From NCBI GenBank assembly GCA_001311805.1, contig BBCA01000020.1, positions 1-53,338 on the forward strand: a stretch of DNA of 53,338 nt, given 5' to 3'. The first letter of the stretch is position 1, and each line of letters begins with the position of its first letter. The DNA comes from Lentibacillus juripiscarius JCM 12147 (GTDB lineage: Bacteria > Bacillota > Bacilli > Bacillales_D > Amphibacillaceae). Shown one piece after another: positions 1 to 8,943 of the stretch. Under the pieces are notes generated by a model. It was not told the DNA's origin and searched no databases. It saw nothing but the letters and a program-made list of their open reading frames with translations. A program made the position numbers and the translations under genes.

Positions 1-81
1 CGAGTATTTTTCCGCAGCGACGAACTAGCACTCTTCGATAAATTGGAGAAAGACATACAAAAGTTACGTCGCAGTTTATAG
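1..81 (+). CDS. C-terminal tail of an unidentified upstream gene (partial)
   Basis: Frame 1 is open from the window edge to a TAG at 79-81 and encodes 26 residues ending FDKLEKDIQKLRRSL, a charged helix-like tail. In B. subtilis the gene before rsmD is ylbG, but this tail does not resemble the YlbG ends I remember, so I do not name it. Bases 2-21 also match the reverse complement of the last bases of the window, so part of this stretch may be interspersed repeat or a contig-end artefact instead of coding sequence. Confidence 0.3.
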   Translation, partial: RVFFRSDELALFDKLEKDIQKLRRSL

Positions 82-158
82 AATATATTAAGTAGGGTTT
101 CATTTTCTGTAGTGATGCGAAAGGCTACGGTTTTCTAAATAAGCATAAAAAGAAAAAA

Positions 159-190
159 CCTGCAGATATAACTCTGCAGGTCCTTTTGTT
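159..190 (+). terminator. Rho-independent terminator, probably bidirectional
   Basis: The perfect arms CCTGCAGA (159-166) and TCTGCAGG (173-180) are separated by 6 nt and followed by a T-rich tract. An A-run precedes the left arm, so the hairpin could act on both strands. The rest of the 82-438 gap (186-390) contains nothing I recognise. Confidence 0.65.
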
Positions 191-390
191 TTTCACACTG
201 GAAAACAAAAAGGCAAAGGGAGAGGAGAAACCGGAGGAAGAACTTATGGGGAAGTGTAAGTCTTCTCCGAGTTTTTGAAACAGCCAAGCAATGTTGTTTA
301 GCTGTTTCATTACGCTAGTATGACCATCGTACATTTTTATATACGTGGTAGAGCAAATTTTTTCGGATAGAAAATTATAAGCTTTATGTC

Positions 391-419
391 TTGCGCTTTT
401 ATCTCGTTACACTTATTAT
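391..419 (+). promoter_or_regulatory. Putative sigma-A promoter of rsmD-coaD
   Basis: TTGCGC (391-396) and TATTAT (414-419) are 17 bp apart. The predicted start lies near 426, just upstream of the GAGGTGG ribosome-binding site of rsmD. The -35 is imperfect. Confidence 0.45.
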
Positions 420-438
420 GATTTATTGAGGTGGTTGC

Positions 439-997
439 ATGCGAGTTGTAGCAGGTGCTCATAAAGGGCGGCAATTGAAGGCGGTTCCGGGAAAAACAGC
501 CAGGCCCACAACAGATAAAGTGAAGGAAGCAATTTTTCAGATACTGGGGCCATACTTTCAGAACGGTGTCTGTCTTGATCTGTTTGCCGGAAGTGGGGCA
601 TTGGGTATTGAAGCGCTAAGCAGAGGCATGGAGAAAGGGATATTTGTTGATAAACATCCGAAAGCGATACATACTATTCATGAAAATATCCGGTTGCTGC
701 ATTTGGAAGATAATGTCGAAATATTCAGGACGGAGGCTTTCCGAGCCATGAACGCCAGTGTTAAAAGAGGACTCCGGTTTGATTTGATATTGCTCGATCC
801 CCCATACTACAAGATAAATTATATGAAATTGCTCAATGAAGTGGTTAAATTGGACTTGCTTCAAACCAACGGCCTCATTTTGTGAGCATGATGCCGATGA
901 ACATCTGACAATGGCCGATAACCGCTATGATATCCTTAAAACAGGGGTGTACGGAGAAACAACAGGTATAACCATCTATAAAAAGAAGCAGGAATAG
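439..997 (+). CDS. rsmD: 16S rRNA (guanine(966)-N(2))-methyltransferase RsmD (frameshifted)
   Basis: RsmD methylates G966 of 16S rRNA in the small ribosomal subunit using S-adenosylmethionine. The protein opens MRVVAGAHKGRQLK, carries the SAM-binding LDLFAGSGALGIEALSRG around residues 47-64, and the N6/N2-methylase motif LLDPPYY near residue 117, all diagnostic of the family. The first frame stops at 885. The natural C-terminus (CEHDADEHL...GITIYKKKQE) continues in another frame to a TAG at 995-997, so an indel lies in or beside the T-run at about 878-884. The start is ATG 439 behind GAGGTGG. It is immediately followed by coaD, the same pair (ylbH-ylbI) as in B. subtilis. The corrected length, about 185 aa, is normal. 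Confidence 0.9.
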
Positions 998-1492
<495 letters not shown>

Positions 1493-1507
1493 AATGAACG
1501 CAAAAAA

Positions 1508-1540
1508 GATGTTGCTATGGGCAACATCTTTCTATTTTTG
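1508..1540. terminator. Bidirectional terminator between coaD and ylbJ
   Basis: GATGTTGC (1508-1515) and GCAACATC (1521-1528) form an 8-bp stem with a 5-nt loop. An A-run precedes it and TTTCTATTTTT follows, which suits termination of both converging genes. Confidence 0.85.
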
Positions 1541-2739
1541 TACTGGCGCTTCAGCAGGATGAGAACAGCAATAAACAGGAAAGAGAATGTGATAAGGGGT
1601 CCCATTTCGCTAAGCATGTACAACAAATCCATCCATGGTTCTTCTGGTGCATCGTTAGAAACCGGAACCCCCTTAAAATCAAATGACGTTCGATTCAGAT
1701 ACAATGGTGTATAAAAAACAGCTGTCAGAACCGCCGCAAATAGTCCGTGTAGGATCCTTGCAAAAATACGGAGCGAACCGGATATCGGATGTAGCGATAA
1801 TACTTGCGACTTGTGCCTGGACGGATAGGCCATTGAAGCCTAAGATAAAACTGACGACAATGATTTTTTCCAGCAGATTAGCAGCGTCGTTTTGAGAAAT
1901 TAGGTTTGTACCGAGCGTTATTTCGAATAGCCCGGTAAACATTGGAACCGCCAGTTCAGCCGGTATTGCAGCGAATTTCAGCAAGTACTGGAACACGACA
2001 GCGATTGCCTGGGAAATGCCTGCAATATACAGCAGTTTGGTGAAGACGGAAAACAGGATAATAAAACCGCCAACCATGACTAAGGTTTGAATTGAGTTCA
2101 GCACGGCATCCCCAAGTATTTTTCCGAATGGGCGCGGGTCATTGATTCTTGTACGGTGCATTTCCTTAAAAGCCCTAATAATGGAGACCTTCTGCTTGTC
2201 TGTTTCTGCAGCGTGATCCTGTTGTTCTTTTTTCGTCCATAGAAACGCATGCATACACCGACAAGTGCATTTCCAATATAGTGGGAAGCCCCAAGAACGA
2301 CACCTAGCTTTACATCATAAAAAACCCGACTGATACAGCGCCGAAGATGAACAGCGGACTGGAAGCATTGGTGAATGATACGAGCCGTTCAGCTTGAATT
2401 CGTGTCAGCTGTTTTTCTTCCCGGAGCCGTGTTGCTATTTTTGCACCGGTAGGATACCCGCTAGCCATTCCCATTGCCCAGGCAAAGCTTCCGACACCAG
2501 GGACATTGAATAAAGGGCGCATGATCGGTTCGCAAAGCACGCCGATAAATTTCACAAATCCGAATCCAATTAGCAGTTCAGCCGTAATAAAAAAGGCAGT
2601 AATGACGGAAATACGACTTCCCACCACATGTTCAGTCCACGTATACTTGCTTCAAGGGACTGATCTGGAAATTTATCAGGGAAATGGCAACAAAAGCGGT
2701 TATACCTGAAAATGCAATTGTCTTTATTTGCTGTTTCAA
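1532..2739 (-). CDS. ylbJ: Sporulation integral membrane protein YlbJ (multiply frameshifted)
   Basis: YlbJ is a polytopic membrane protein of the nucleoside-recognition (Gate) type, required in B. subtilis for normal spore cortex formation. Fragments in three frames join into one protein of about 400 residues (B. subtilis about 408). It has many hydrophobic segments, the motif GMASGYPTGAKI, and a later ALFTGLFEITLG-like block. The start is TTG 2739 (minus strand), with AGGAGG 7 nt upstream. The natural stop is probably the TAG read at 1532-1534, restored by one extra A. At least four indels are needed (about 2660, 2595, 2310 and 2225, with another near 1700), mostly in T/A runs. It converges on coaD. 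The patatin-like ylbK that follows in B. subtilis is not present. Confidence 0.85.
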
Positions 2740-2816
2740 TGTCCGGCCTCCTAATAAAAAGCTGATCCTGTACTTCTTTTTCTGATAGTAGTAGAATAAT
2801 TCTAGCCTGCTTTAGC

Positions 2817-2950
2817 TGTTAAGAAAGTATAAGAGGTTGTTCAAAAAGTCCGGTATTTACCCTCCTTTTGAACACGCACTATAAATACTATCTTATTGCA
2901 TAAGTGCAACTAGGGCTTCCGCCAGTAAGCCCTGGCGATAAGCCAAGTAT
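2817..2950 (+). repeat. Interspersed repeat, family B copy 1 (interrupted by a family A element)
   Basis: The sequence starts TTAAGAAAGTAT and, after an insertion, continues GCATAAGTGCAACTAGGGCTT and ends in a GGCGATAAGCC hairpin. The same order is seen at 15117-15200, and inverted and truncated at 27813-27886. Here a family A element (2829-2884) splits the left end. The rest of the gap between ylbJ and ylbL holds no gene that I see. Confidence 0.75.
2829..2884 (+). repeat. Interspersed repeat, family A copy 1 (short form)
   Basis: The left end TATAAGAGGTTGTTCAAAAA and right end CCTTTTGAACACGCACTATA carry inverted TGTTCAAAA/TTTTGAACA arms. Further copies occur at 10562, 27565, 28858 and 52679. 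This copy lies inside a family B repeat. Confidence 0.75.
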
Positions 2951-3091
2951 GGTAATAGTACATCTGTTTCGGGTCACCGAATGAATCGTACAAGTCTATA
3001 TCAATATACGCTCATACATCCTATTTTTATGACATACACTTTTGAATACGTTGCTAAAACGGTGCGGGCAGAAGGTGAAAGGAGTTTTACG

Positions 3092-4117
3092 GTGCAATTC
3101 ACAAAAACATATTATTTTTCTGATCGTCGTAATTGGCATTGCTTCATTTATTTCCATTTACAAACTGCCATATTACATATATAAGCCTGGCGGTGCTGAT
3201 GCACTTAATCCAATTGTGGAAGTCGAGAGCGGCCACAAAAGTGAAGGAGATATGCACCTGGTCACTATTCGCGGCGGGCAGGCCACACCGGTTCAATATT
3301 TGTTGGCAAAAATTCTGCCCCATCAGGAAGTGCATCCACTTGATAAAGTCAGGCCGGAGGGAGTATCTGAAGATGAATACTTCCATGCACAGCTGCAGAT
3401 GATGGAAAGCTCACAGGAAGCATCAACTGTCGTAGCTTATCAGGCAGCGAATGAGGAAATTGATATAACGTATAATGGGGTGTATGTTGTTTCAGTCGTA
3501 GAAGGGATGCCGGCTGATAATATTCTCAAACCGGGGGACCGTATTACTGGGATTGATGGTGAATCCATTCAGGAATCCAGTGATCTGATCGAACTCGTTG
3601 AAACCAAAGAAGCAGGTGAAACGATAAAGGTGCGTGTTGAACGGGATGGCAATAAACGGACGGAAGAAGTCAAATTAAAAAGATTTCCGGAAAATGAAAA
3701 TAAAGCCGGAATCGGGATCAGACTGGTGACGGACAGGCAAGTTCATGTTAATCCGGACGTCAGCTTTTCGAGTGGCAACATTGGCGGCCCAAGCGCCGGA
3801 CTGATGTTCTCTTTGGAAATATACGATCAATTGACAGAGTCTGATTTTACAAAGGGTCTTCAGATAGCAGGTACCGGTGAAATTGATTACCAGGGCAATG
3901 TGTTGCCGATTGGCGGTATTCGGAAAAAGTCATTGCAGCCGATGATGAGGGATGCGACATTTTCTTTGCACCGAATGAGGGTGGCGCGGAAGATTCCAAT
4001 TATGAAGCAGCCGCAGATGTTGCCGAAGAGATTGATTCCGACATGGAAATCGTTCCGGTTGATACATTCTCAGATGCATTGGAATACCTGGAGCAGCTAA
4101 ATCCAGGAGAGAAATGA
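3092..4117 (+). CDS. ylbL: Lon-like PDZ-domain membrane serine protease YlbL (frameshifted)
   Basis: This is a membrane-anchored protease with an N-terminal transmembrane helix, then a PDZ domain (about residues 130-200), then a Lon-type protease domain. The Ser-Lys dyad is visible as GGPSAGLMF (Ser) and LPIGGIRKK (Lys). In B. subtilis YlbL/DdcP helps clear the division inhibitor YneA after DNA damage. The start is GTG 3092, with AAAGGAG 7 nt upstream. It needs one A added in the run at 3103-3107 to enter the long frame (HIIFLIVVIGIASF). A second missing A near 3928 (CGGAAAAAG) restores the natural end, ...DALEYLEQLNPGEK, stopping at 4117. The corrected length is about 342 aa, as in the family. 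Confidence 0.9.
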
Positions 4118-4119
4118 AA

Positions 4120-4150
4120 AAAGGGGGGCGGGAATGGTCGGCCCCCCTTT
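4120..4150. terminator. Bidirectional terminator between ylbL and tmcAL
   Basis: AAAGGGGGGC (4120-4129) pairs perfectly with GCCCCCCTTT (4141-4150) around an 11-nt loop, directly after the ylbL stop and before the convergent tmcAL stop. Confidence 0.85.
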
Positions 4151-4161
4151 GTCCAGAGTGT

Positions 4162-5372
4162 TTACTCCACCATGATTGGCGGCTGTAATTCCTGCCGATG
4201 GAATTGCTCCCGTTTGTCAGCAGGAAGTACACTGTAGTACGTGTTGCTTGCCTTTTCTTCCACCGCCAGCATTGGATCCACATCCTGGCTTAGTTTGGAA
4301 ATAAGCGGTACGCTCATTTCTTTTTTCTGTCCATTCAAGTAAGCCTGTCCGGTTTTTGTCATTCCGAGCAGTCTGACGTATGGGACCGTTTTTGTATGTT
4401 CCAGTCGTTGCATATCGGCTTTGGTTGTGTTGGTTAGGATATGGGCAAACATTCGCTGCAGCCTCGTCCATGTATAGCGTTTTGTTTTAATCCGCTGAAT
4501 CCATTGATGGAATGAAGCGGCGCCATGGGCTGTTTTTTGATACGGTATTCCAGCCCTTCATCAACACCATGAATCGTAGCCAGTTCTCTTGTTGACATCG
4601 TCATGACACGATAGTGGACAAGGTTGAAATAGTCTTCCCAGGAATGCCAAATACTGCTGTCCCGTTTATAATGATGAAGTTGGCGGGCCGTTTCTTCTGG
4701 AAGGGTCTCCGTTATCTCTTCAGACAGGCCTTCACCTAACAACAGTTTCCTGCGTATACTTGTTGCGCTGGCAATTGAACCAGTCATTGTCTGATCATGA
4801 TAATGGCTTTTTTTCGTTTGATGGCCATCGGGGTGATGGGCAGATGATGATCCATGATTGTCCGGACATAACTAAATCCAAGAATATTGTTTGGCTGGGC
4901 CAGATCCATTTTTCTGTGGTCAGACCGATGGCTTCGTACGCACGTCTGCTGGCCTCCGGAAAAGCCATCCCCTCATCAAGATAGTTTTGGAGCAGCTTGC
5001 GGTATACGGTCTCATTTTTCCTGTAGACGCTATAACCTTCTGTGAAATGATCTGCATCACCGGACTCACTACCAAAGCAAATACTGGACACACCGCTTTC
5101 ATGCAATGTACGGACAGCACCTTCTGCGAACAGATTACTGCTCTGGACGGCATATAAATAAGGCAGTTCCAGGACAATGTCGACACCTTCTGCTAAAGCA
5201 GCCTTTGTCCGGTGGAATTTATCAATGATTGCCGGTTCACCGCGCTGGAGGAAGGAACCGCTCATTACAGCAATCAGACAATCAGCACCAGATTCCTTTT
5301 TGATTGCCGGATGTGATAGACATGACCATTGTGAAACGGATTATATTCAACAATCAGTCCGCAAGCTTTCAT
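4162..5372 (-). CDS. tmcAL: tRNA(Met) cytidine acetate ligase TmcAL/YlbM (frameshifted)
   Basis: TmcAL uses acetate and ATP to make N4-acetylcytidine at the wobble base of elongator tRNA-Met. The protein opens [20 protein letters not shown], with the nucleotidyltransferase HNGH motif, then has [13 protein letters not shown] and [13 protein letters not shown], all family hallmarks. The start is ATG 5372 (minus strand), behind AGGAG. Three single-A deletions in A-runs (about 5310, 4810 and 4530) break the frame; correcting them gives about 403 residues (B. subtilis 415). The stop is the TAA at 4162-4164. The gene is divergent from yceD-rpmF. Confidence 0.9.
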
Positions 5373-5501
5373 AAACGCTCAGCTCCTATGTATAGACTGC
5401 TTCTCATTGTATCAAAAAATAAAGACTACCGCATCGCCGGTTAGTGAGTTGGATGGGACAAATCGGGGAATACTGTATTAAAAGGTGTAAAGAAAAAAAT
5501 G

Positions 5502-5530
5502 TTGACAAAATAGCTTTTTCCTTTTAAAAT
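5502..5530 (+). promoter_or_regulatory. Sigma-A promoter of yceD-rpmF
   Basis: A consensus TTGACA (5502-5507) and TAAAAT (5525-5530) are separated by exactly 17 bp. The start codon of yceD lies about 20 nt past the predicted transcription start. Confidence 0.8.
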
Positions 5531-5557
5531 AACTCTTGTTGCCTTGAGGTGATAATA

Positions 5558-6079
5558 ATGAAAATTCCAATAGGGCATATAAAGAAAAATGCTGGCAATG
5601 CCCCTTTCAGGTTTGATGAACAGGTGGATGTTTCCGAACTGGAAACGATGAATAATGATATACGCGAAATCGGTCCCGTTCATGTCCATGGTAGAGCGGA
5701 TGAACAGGGGAATGATATTGTGTTCACTTTCAGCATTGAAGGGAACATGGTACTTCCGTGTGCCCGTACGCTTGTAAATGTGCCTTATCCGTTCGCGATT
5801 GATGCACTTGAGATATTTTCAGAATCACCATATAATGATGAGGATGCTGAAAATGAAATCCATCCAATCGAGGGGGAAGTGCTTGACTTAACCCCGCTGA
5901 TAAAGGAAAATATTCTATTAGAAGTGCCTTACCGGGTCTTCTCGGATGATGAAGAAGTTATCAGTCAAGCTCCATTTGAAGGGGAAGGCTGGGAATTTAT
6001 CTCCGAAGATAATCAGGAGAAAAAAACGGACCCGCGCATGAAAAAATTGGAATCGTTACTTAAGGATGAAGAAGAGTAG
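5558..6079 (+). CDS. yceD: YceD/YlbN (DUF177) large-subunit rRNA accumulation protein
   Basis: This small DUF177 protein is regularly encoded immediately before rpmF and is needed in other bacteria and plastids for normal 23S rRNA accumulation. The unbroken frame encodes 173 residues from ATG 5558. That ATG is preferred over an upstream GTG (5549) because GAGGTG lies at the right distance and the product then begins MKIPIGHIKKNAG. The conserved centre reads MVLPCARTL (usual CxRCL-type core) and DLTPLIKENILLEVP, with an acidic C-terminal tail. It shares the 5502 promoter with rpmF, 44 nt downstream. Confidence 0.9.
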   Translation: MKIPIGHIKKNAGNAPFRFDEQVDVSELETMNNDIREIGPVHVHGRADEQGNDIVFTFSIEGNMVLPCARTLVNVPYPFAIDALEIFSESPYNDEDAENEIHPIEGEVLDLTPLIKENILLEVPYRVFSDDEEVISQAPFEGEGWEFISEDNQEKKTDPRMKKLESLLKDEEE

Positions 6080-6123
6080 GACGACCTTCTATATCCATTT
6101 AGCAATCGAAGGAGGTGTAAGTC

Positions 6124-6297
6124 ATGGCAGTACCGAAGCGCAGAACTTCCAAAAAGGTAAAAACCAACGCCGCACGCATAAAATTGCATGTGCCTGGCAT
6201 GGTGGAATGCTCCAATTGTGGTGAGCTGACAAAGCCGCATCATGTGTGCAAATCATGTGGGCATTATGACGGCAAAGAAGTAGTAGCGAATGATTAA
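6124..6297 (+). CDS. rpmF: 50S ribosomal protein L32 (internal out-of-frame patch)
   Basis: L32 is a small zinc-ribbon protein of the large ribosomal subunit. The 57-residue frame opens [11 protein letters not shown] and has two CxxC pairs (CSNC, CKSC) for zinc. It looks intact, but residues 14-19 read TNAARI where L32 proteins have the basic segment QRRTHK. Exactly that segment (CAA CGC CGC ACG CAT AAA) is present one frame over, between two A-runs. Two compensating errors totalling 3 nt therefore hide a damaged patch. A strong AAGGAGGTG site precedes ATG 6124. Confidence 0.95.
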   Translation: MAVPKRRTSKKVKTNAARIKLHVPGMVECSNCGELTKPHHVCKSCGHYDGKEVVAND

Positions 6298-6319
6298 TTG
6301 GAACTGATAGGTTATACGA

Positions 6320-6350
6320 CAGATCACTGAAAGATAGTGATCTGTTTTTA
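6320..6350 (+). terminator. Terminator of yceD-rpmF
   Basis: CAGATCACT (6320-6328) pairs with AGTGATCTG (6336-6344), followed by TTTTTAT. Confidence 0.85.
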
Positions 6351-6419
6351 TATACATAGATAGCATTTGCCAAACCTTATGTTCCGGACGTATGCAAATA
6401 AGAAAAGAAGGGGAATGTC

Positions 6420-7179
6420 ATGACAGAGGCAATTCAATACAGAATAGATGATGATAAAGGCTATGGGGAAATCCGTTTGAACCGGCCGGATAAACATAAT
6501 GCCGTATCAATAGATATGACACATGCCTTGAAATCAGCCCTAGAGGCAGCAAAGGAACAGCCTATTAAATTTTGACGATTACTGGTACCGGTGATCGGAC
6601 TTTGTGCCGGTGGCGATTTACATGATCTCCATGGGGAGATGAGCCTGATGAGGCCTTTTCCCTTTTATACCCAATGAAAGAGGTGCTTTATGAAATTGCA
6701 TCCTTTCCGGTTCCGGTCATTTGTCTGCTGAACGGGGATGCCGTCGGTGGCGGCTGTGAAATTGCCACTGCCTGTGATCTTCGGATTTCCCGGGGGGAAC
6801 GTCGCTTTGGGTTCATTCAGTCCACACTCGGTATTACCCCGGGATGGGGTGGCGGCGTCTTATTGTATGAAAAAGTTCATCCGAGTTTTGCCCTTCAATG
6901 GATTATGGAAGGGGCCCATTTCCAGGCGGATGAATTAAGACACCAAGGCTGGATTCACCGGATTATTGCTGAAAAGGATTGGCAGGACCAAGAATATGTG
7001 CTGCAGCCATATCTTTCAAAATCGGAAGAGCAAATGAAAACATTGAAATCGCAATACAAGAAAAACTATCTATTTTGCCATTATCAGCACAAATGGATGA
7101 TGAGGTCCGCAACTGCGCAACATTGTGGGATTCACCAGAACATAAGAACGCTGTCAGCAAATTTATGTCCCGTAAATAA
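6420..7179 (+). CDS. Enoyl-CoA hydratase/isomerase (crotonase) family protein (frameshifted)
   Basis: Crotonase-fold proteins stabilise acyl-CoA enolates through an oxyanion hole. The N-terminus contains GEIRLNRPDKHNAVS. The oxyanion-hole segments are recognisable as CAGGDLHDL (after frame correction near 6600) and LLNGDAVGGGCEIATACDLR around residue 100. The exact acyl-CoA substrate cannot be told, and the second catalytic Glu position was not resolved. Four or five indels are needed (about 6572, 6597, 6640 and 7065), and the natural end, ...KNAVSKFMSRK, stops at 7179. The start is ATG 6420 behind AAGGGGAA. B. subtilis has no crotonase gene between rpmF and ylbO. The corrected length is about 253 aa. 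Confidence 0.85.
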
Positions 7180-7235
7180 CGGTTATAGTGCATAAATAAA
7201 ATTGATTCGAACGATTCTATCACTCCTACTTTTTG

Positions 7236-7243
7236 CATACATT
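7236..7243 (+). promoter_or_regulatory. Putative sigma-E -10 element of ylbO
   Basis: CATACATT matches the sigma-E -10 consensus CATACAHT exactly and lies at a suitable distance (about 26 nt) before the ylbO start. The -35 candidate (GATTCTA near 7213) is weak. B. subtilis ylbO (gerR) is a sigma-E gene. Confidence 0.45.
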
Positions 7244-7269
7244 GATAGCAAACGGTAAGGAGGGGTGTT

Positions 7270-7760
7270 ATGAACGCTGCACGTCAGGATGCGTGGACTG
7301 AAGATGAGGATATACTGCTTGCAGAAACGGTCCTTCGTTATATAAAAGACGGCAAGACACAGCTTGAGGCTTTTAAGGATGTTGCTGAACAATTATCACG
7401 GACACCAGCGGCCTGCGGTTTTCGATGGAATGCATCCATCCGTAAACAGTACAGCAAAGAAGTCGAGCTGGCCAAAGAAGACCGTAAGAAACATAACAGG
7501 CCAAAAGTCAACAAGGGCCAAGGGGAAAGGGGAGGATTGGAACTGGGGGCGGATCCAATTGATAATGCTATAATTGTACTTGAAAAAAATGCGCACCAGT
7601 CATCTTGATGATAATGCCTTTTCCCTTTATGAAAAAGAAGCAGCCATTAAAACGGCTGGAAAATGAGAATGAAGTGCTCAAACAGCAACTGGATCGATAT
7701 GAGCAGGCATGGCAGGAAATGGGTAAACTATGGAGCTGGGTGAGTGAATCGAAGAACTGA
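7270..7760 (+). CDS. ylbO: RsfA/GerR family sporulation transcription regulator YlbO (frameshifted)
   Basis: The N-terminus is a Myb/SANT-like DNA-binding domain of the RsfA family: RQDAWTEDEDILLAETVLRY at residues 5-24, then SRTPAACGFRWNASIRKQY. The paralogues RsfA and GerR tune sporulation gene expression in the forespore and mother cell respectively; this position in the ylb region corresponds to GerR (YlbO). After about residue 100 the frame shifts near 7600 (A-run) and again near 7665. The natural C-terminal coiled coil (ENEVLKQQLDRYEQAWQEMG) ends at 7760. The start ATG 7270 follows AAGGAGG. The corrected length is about 163 aa, shorter than the roughly 190 of B. subtilis. Confidence 0.88.
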
Positions 7761-7765
7761 TGTGG

Positions 7766-7803
7766 AAAGACATGAATGTCCGCATGATGCCATTCATGTC
7801 TTT
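7766..7803. terminator. Bidirectional terminator between ylbO and ylbP
   Basis: AAAGACATGAATG (7766-7778) and CATTCATGTCTTT (7791-7803) form a perfect 13-bp stem with a 12-nt loop. Confidence 0.9.
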
Positions 7804-7833
7804 ATTTTATCTGCAAAGACAGCAGTCTTTAGG

Positions 7834-8314
7834 TCAGACGTCTTTTTCTGATACTCCTTCAGGCATCCAGATAAGTGGATTTTCACCGAGATCCCGTTCC
7901 ATTTCATATTTTGCTTTTTGGAAGCCCGTCTTTTCCCAGAAACCGTGCGAGTTGATTCGCGGGTTTGTTTTGATCGGCAGTTCGAAGCTTTTGGCAAAGT
8001 CAACCATCCTTTTGCCGTATCCATTTCCCCGGTAATCAGGTAAGACTTCCAGCTTCCACAGTTCCAAGTAATCCTGGGGTGGCTTAAAATATTCGTCATA
8101 TTTTTGCTTTACTTTGTACAGACTCATGCGGGCAATCAGGTTATGTCCAAGATAGATTCCATAAAACGGTGATTCGCTGTTGTTTTCAACAATATTGTTC
8201 TGCAGATCTTCCATCATGGAAAGCTCCTGGTTCCCATACTCTTTAAAAACGCTTGAATTGCTCCAGTGTTTTATAATTAATTAAAAGCTTTTCGACTTTC
8301 ATATCGGTGATCAT
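7834..8314 (-). CDS. ylbP: GNAT family N-acetyltransferase YlbP (frameshifted)
   Basis: This is a GNAT acetyltransferase of unknown substrate, matching the YlbP layout: N-terminal MKVEKLLINYKTLEQFKRF, then MMEDLQNNIVENNSESPFYG, LELWKLEVLPDYRGNGYGKRM (the acetyl-CoA pyrophosphate loop R/QxxGxG/A as YRGNGYG) and ERDLGENPLIWMP. The two parts are in different frames; removing one T from the TTTTT at about 8255 joins them (RFKEYGNQELSMMED). The start ATG at 8314 (minus strand) gives 160 residues, equal to B. subtilis YlbP. A second ATG at 8302 is possible. Confidence 0.88.
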
Positions 8315-8472
8315 TTTCCCTTTCCCCCTTTGAAAGAAAGTATTTAGAATTCCTATATAATTTATTATAATATAAAAAGGCAAGGAAGGGAATGGGAGAA
8401 GCTCAATTGTACATATGTAACATCCATGAAATTCCATTATTGTGTGTGTTGTTTAAATGAGGGGGGGAGACG

Positions 8473-8854
8473 ATGGTGGTGGATGTGTTTGCTTATCTGA
8501 TTGGCATCATCATTACCGCACCGATGCTGGCGACGTGGGGTGTTTATTACGCTGCTGCGGGTGCCGGGCGGAACAAATGGAAAGCGGTTCATACCGCAGT
8601 GAACTGGACAACCTTCCTGTATATACTGGCTGTGACAGCAATGCTTTATACAATATACGGTTCCGGCTATGCTGGCATCACATCCGTTCTGCTTATGACG
8701 CTATTTACTGTTATTATCGTCGTCCGATGGAAAATGTTTACGGAAGTCGTGTTCCATAAAGCCTTTAAAATCTTCTGGCGTATTTGTTTCTTACTATTTG
8801 CTGGTTTGTATTGTTTGCTGGCTATAACGGGGGATTATTCGGAATTTCTTATAG
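8473..8854 (+). CDS. DUF3397 family membrane protein (frameshifted at its end)
   Basis: This small integral membrane protein of unknown function has four predicted helices (about residues 4-28, 38-60, 64-85 and 99-120). DUF3397 genes commonly precede bshC in Bacillaceae. As read, the frame runs on into bshC to 9099. One G too many in the GGGGG at 8829-8833 explains this; with four G the protein ends GIIRNFL at the TAG 8852-8854, giving about 127 aa. The start is ATG 8473 behind a GAGGGGGG tract. panE (ylbQ), which B. subtilis has just upstream, is absent. Confidence 0.75.
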
Positions 8855-8863
8855 CACCACAAA

Positions 8864-8895
8864 CAGATTGGGTGCAATTGGTCTGTTTTTTATAT
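8864..8895 (+). terminator. Weak hairpin with T-tract after the DUF3397 gene
   Basis: CAGATTG and CAATTGGTCTG can form a bulged stem just before TTTTTTATAT. The stem is imperfect, so it may be only partially effective upstream of bshC. Confidence 0.35.
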
Positions 8896-8943
8896 ACAAT
8901 ACGTATTGGGTATATTCACTATAGTAAAAGGAGCATGCGATCT

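Noticed and set aside
125..334. A 69-codon minus-strand open frame in the first intergenic gap
   Set aside because: It reads through the terminator hairpin, has no ribosome-binding site and resembles no family I know.
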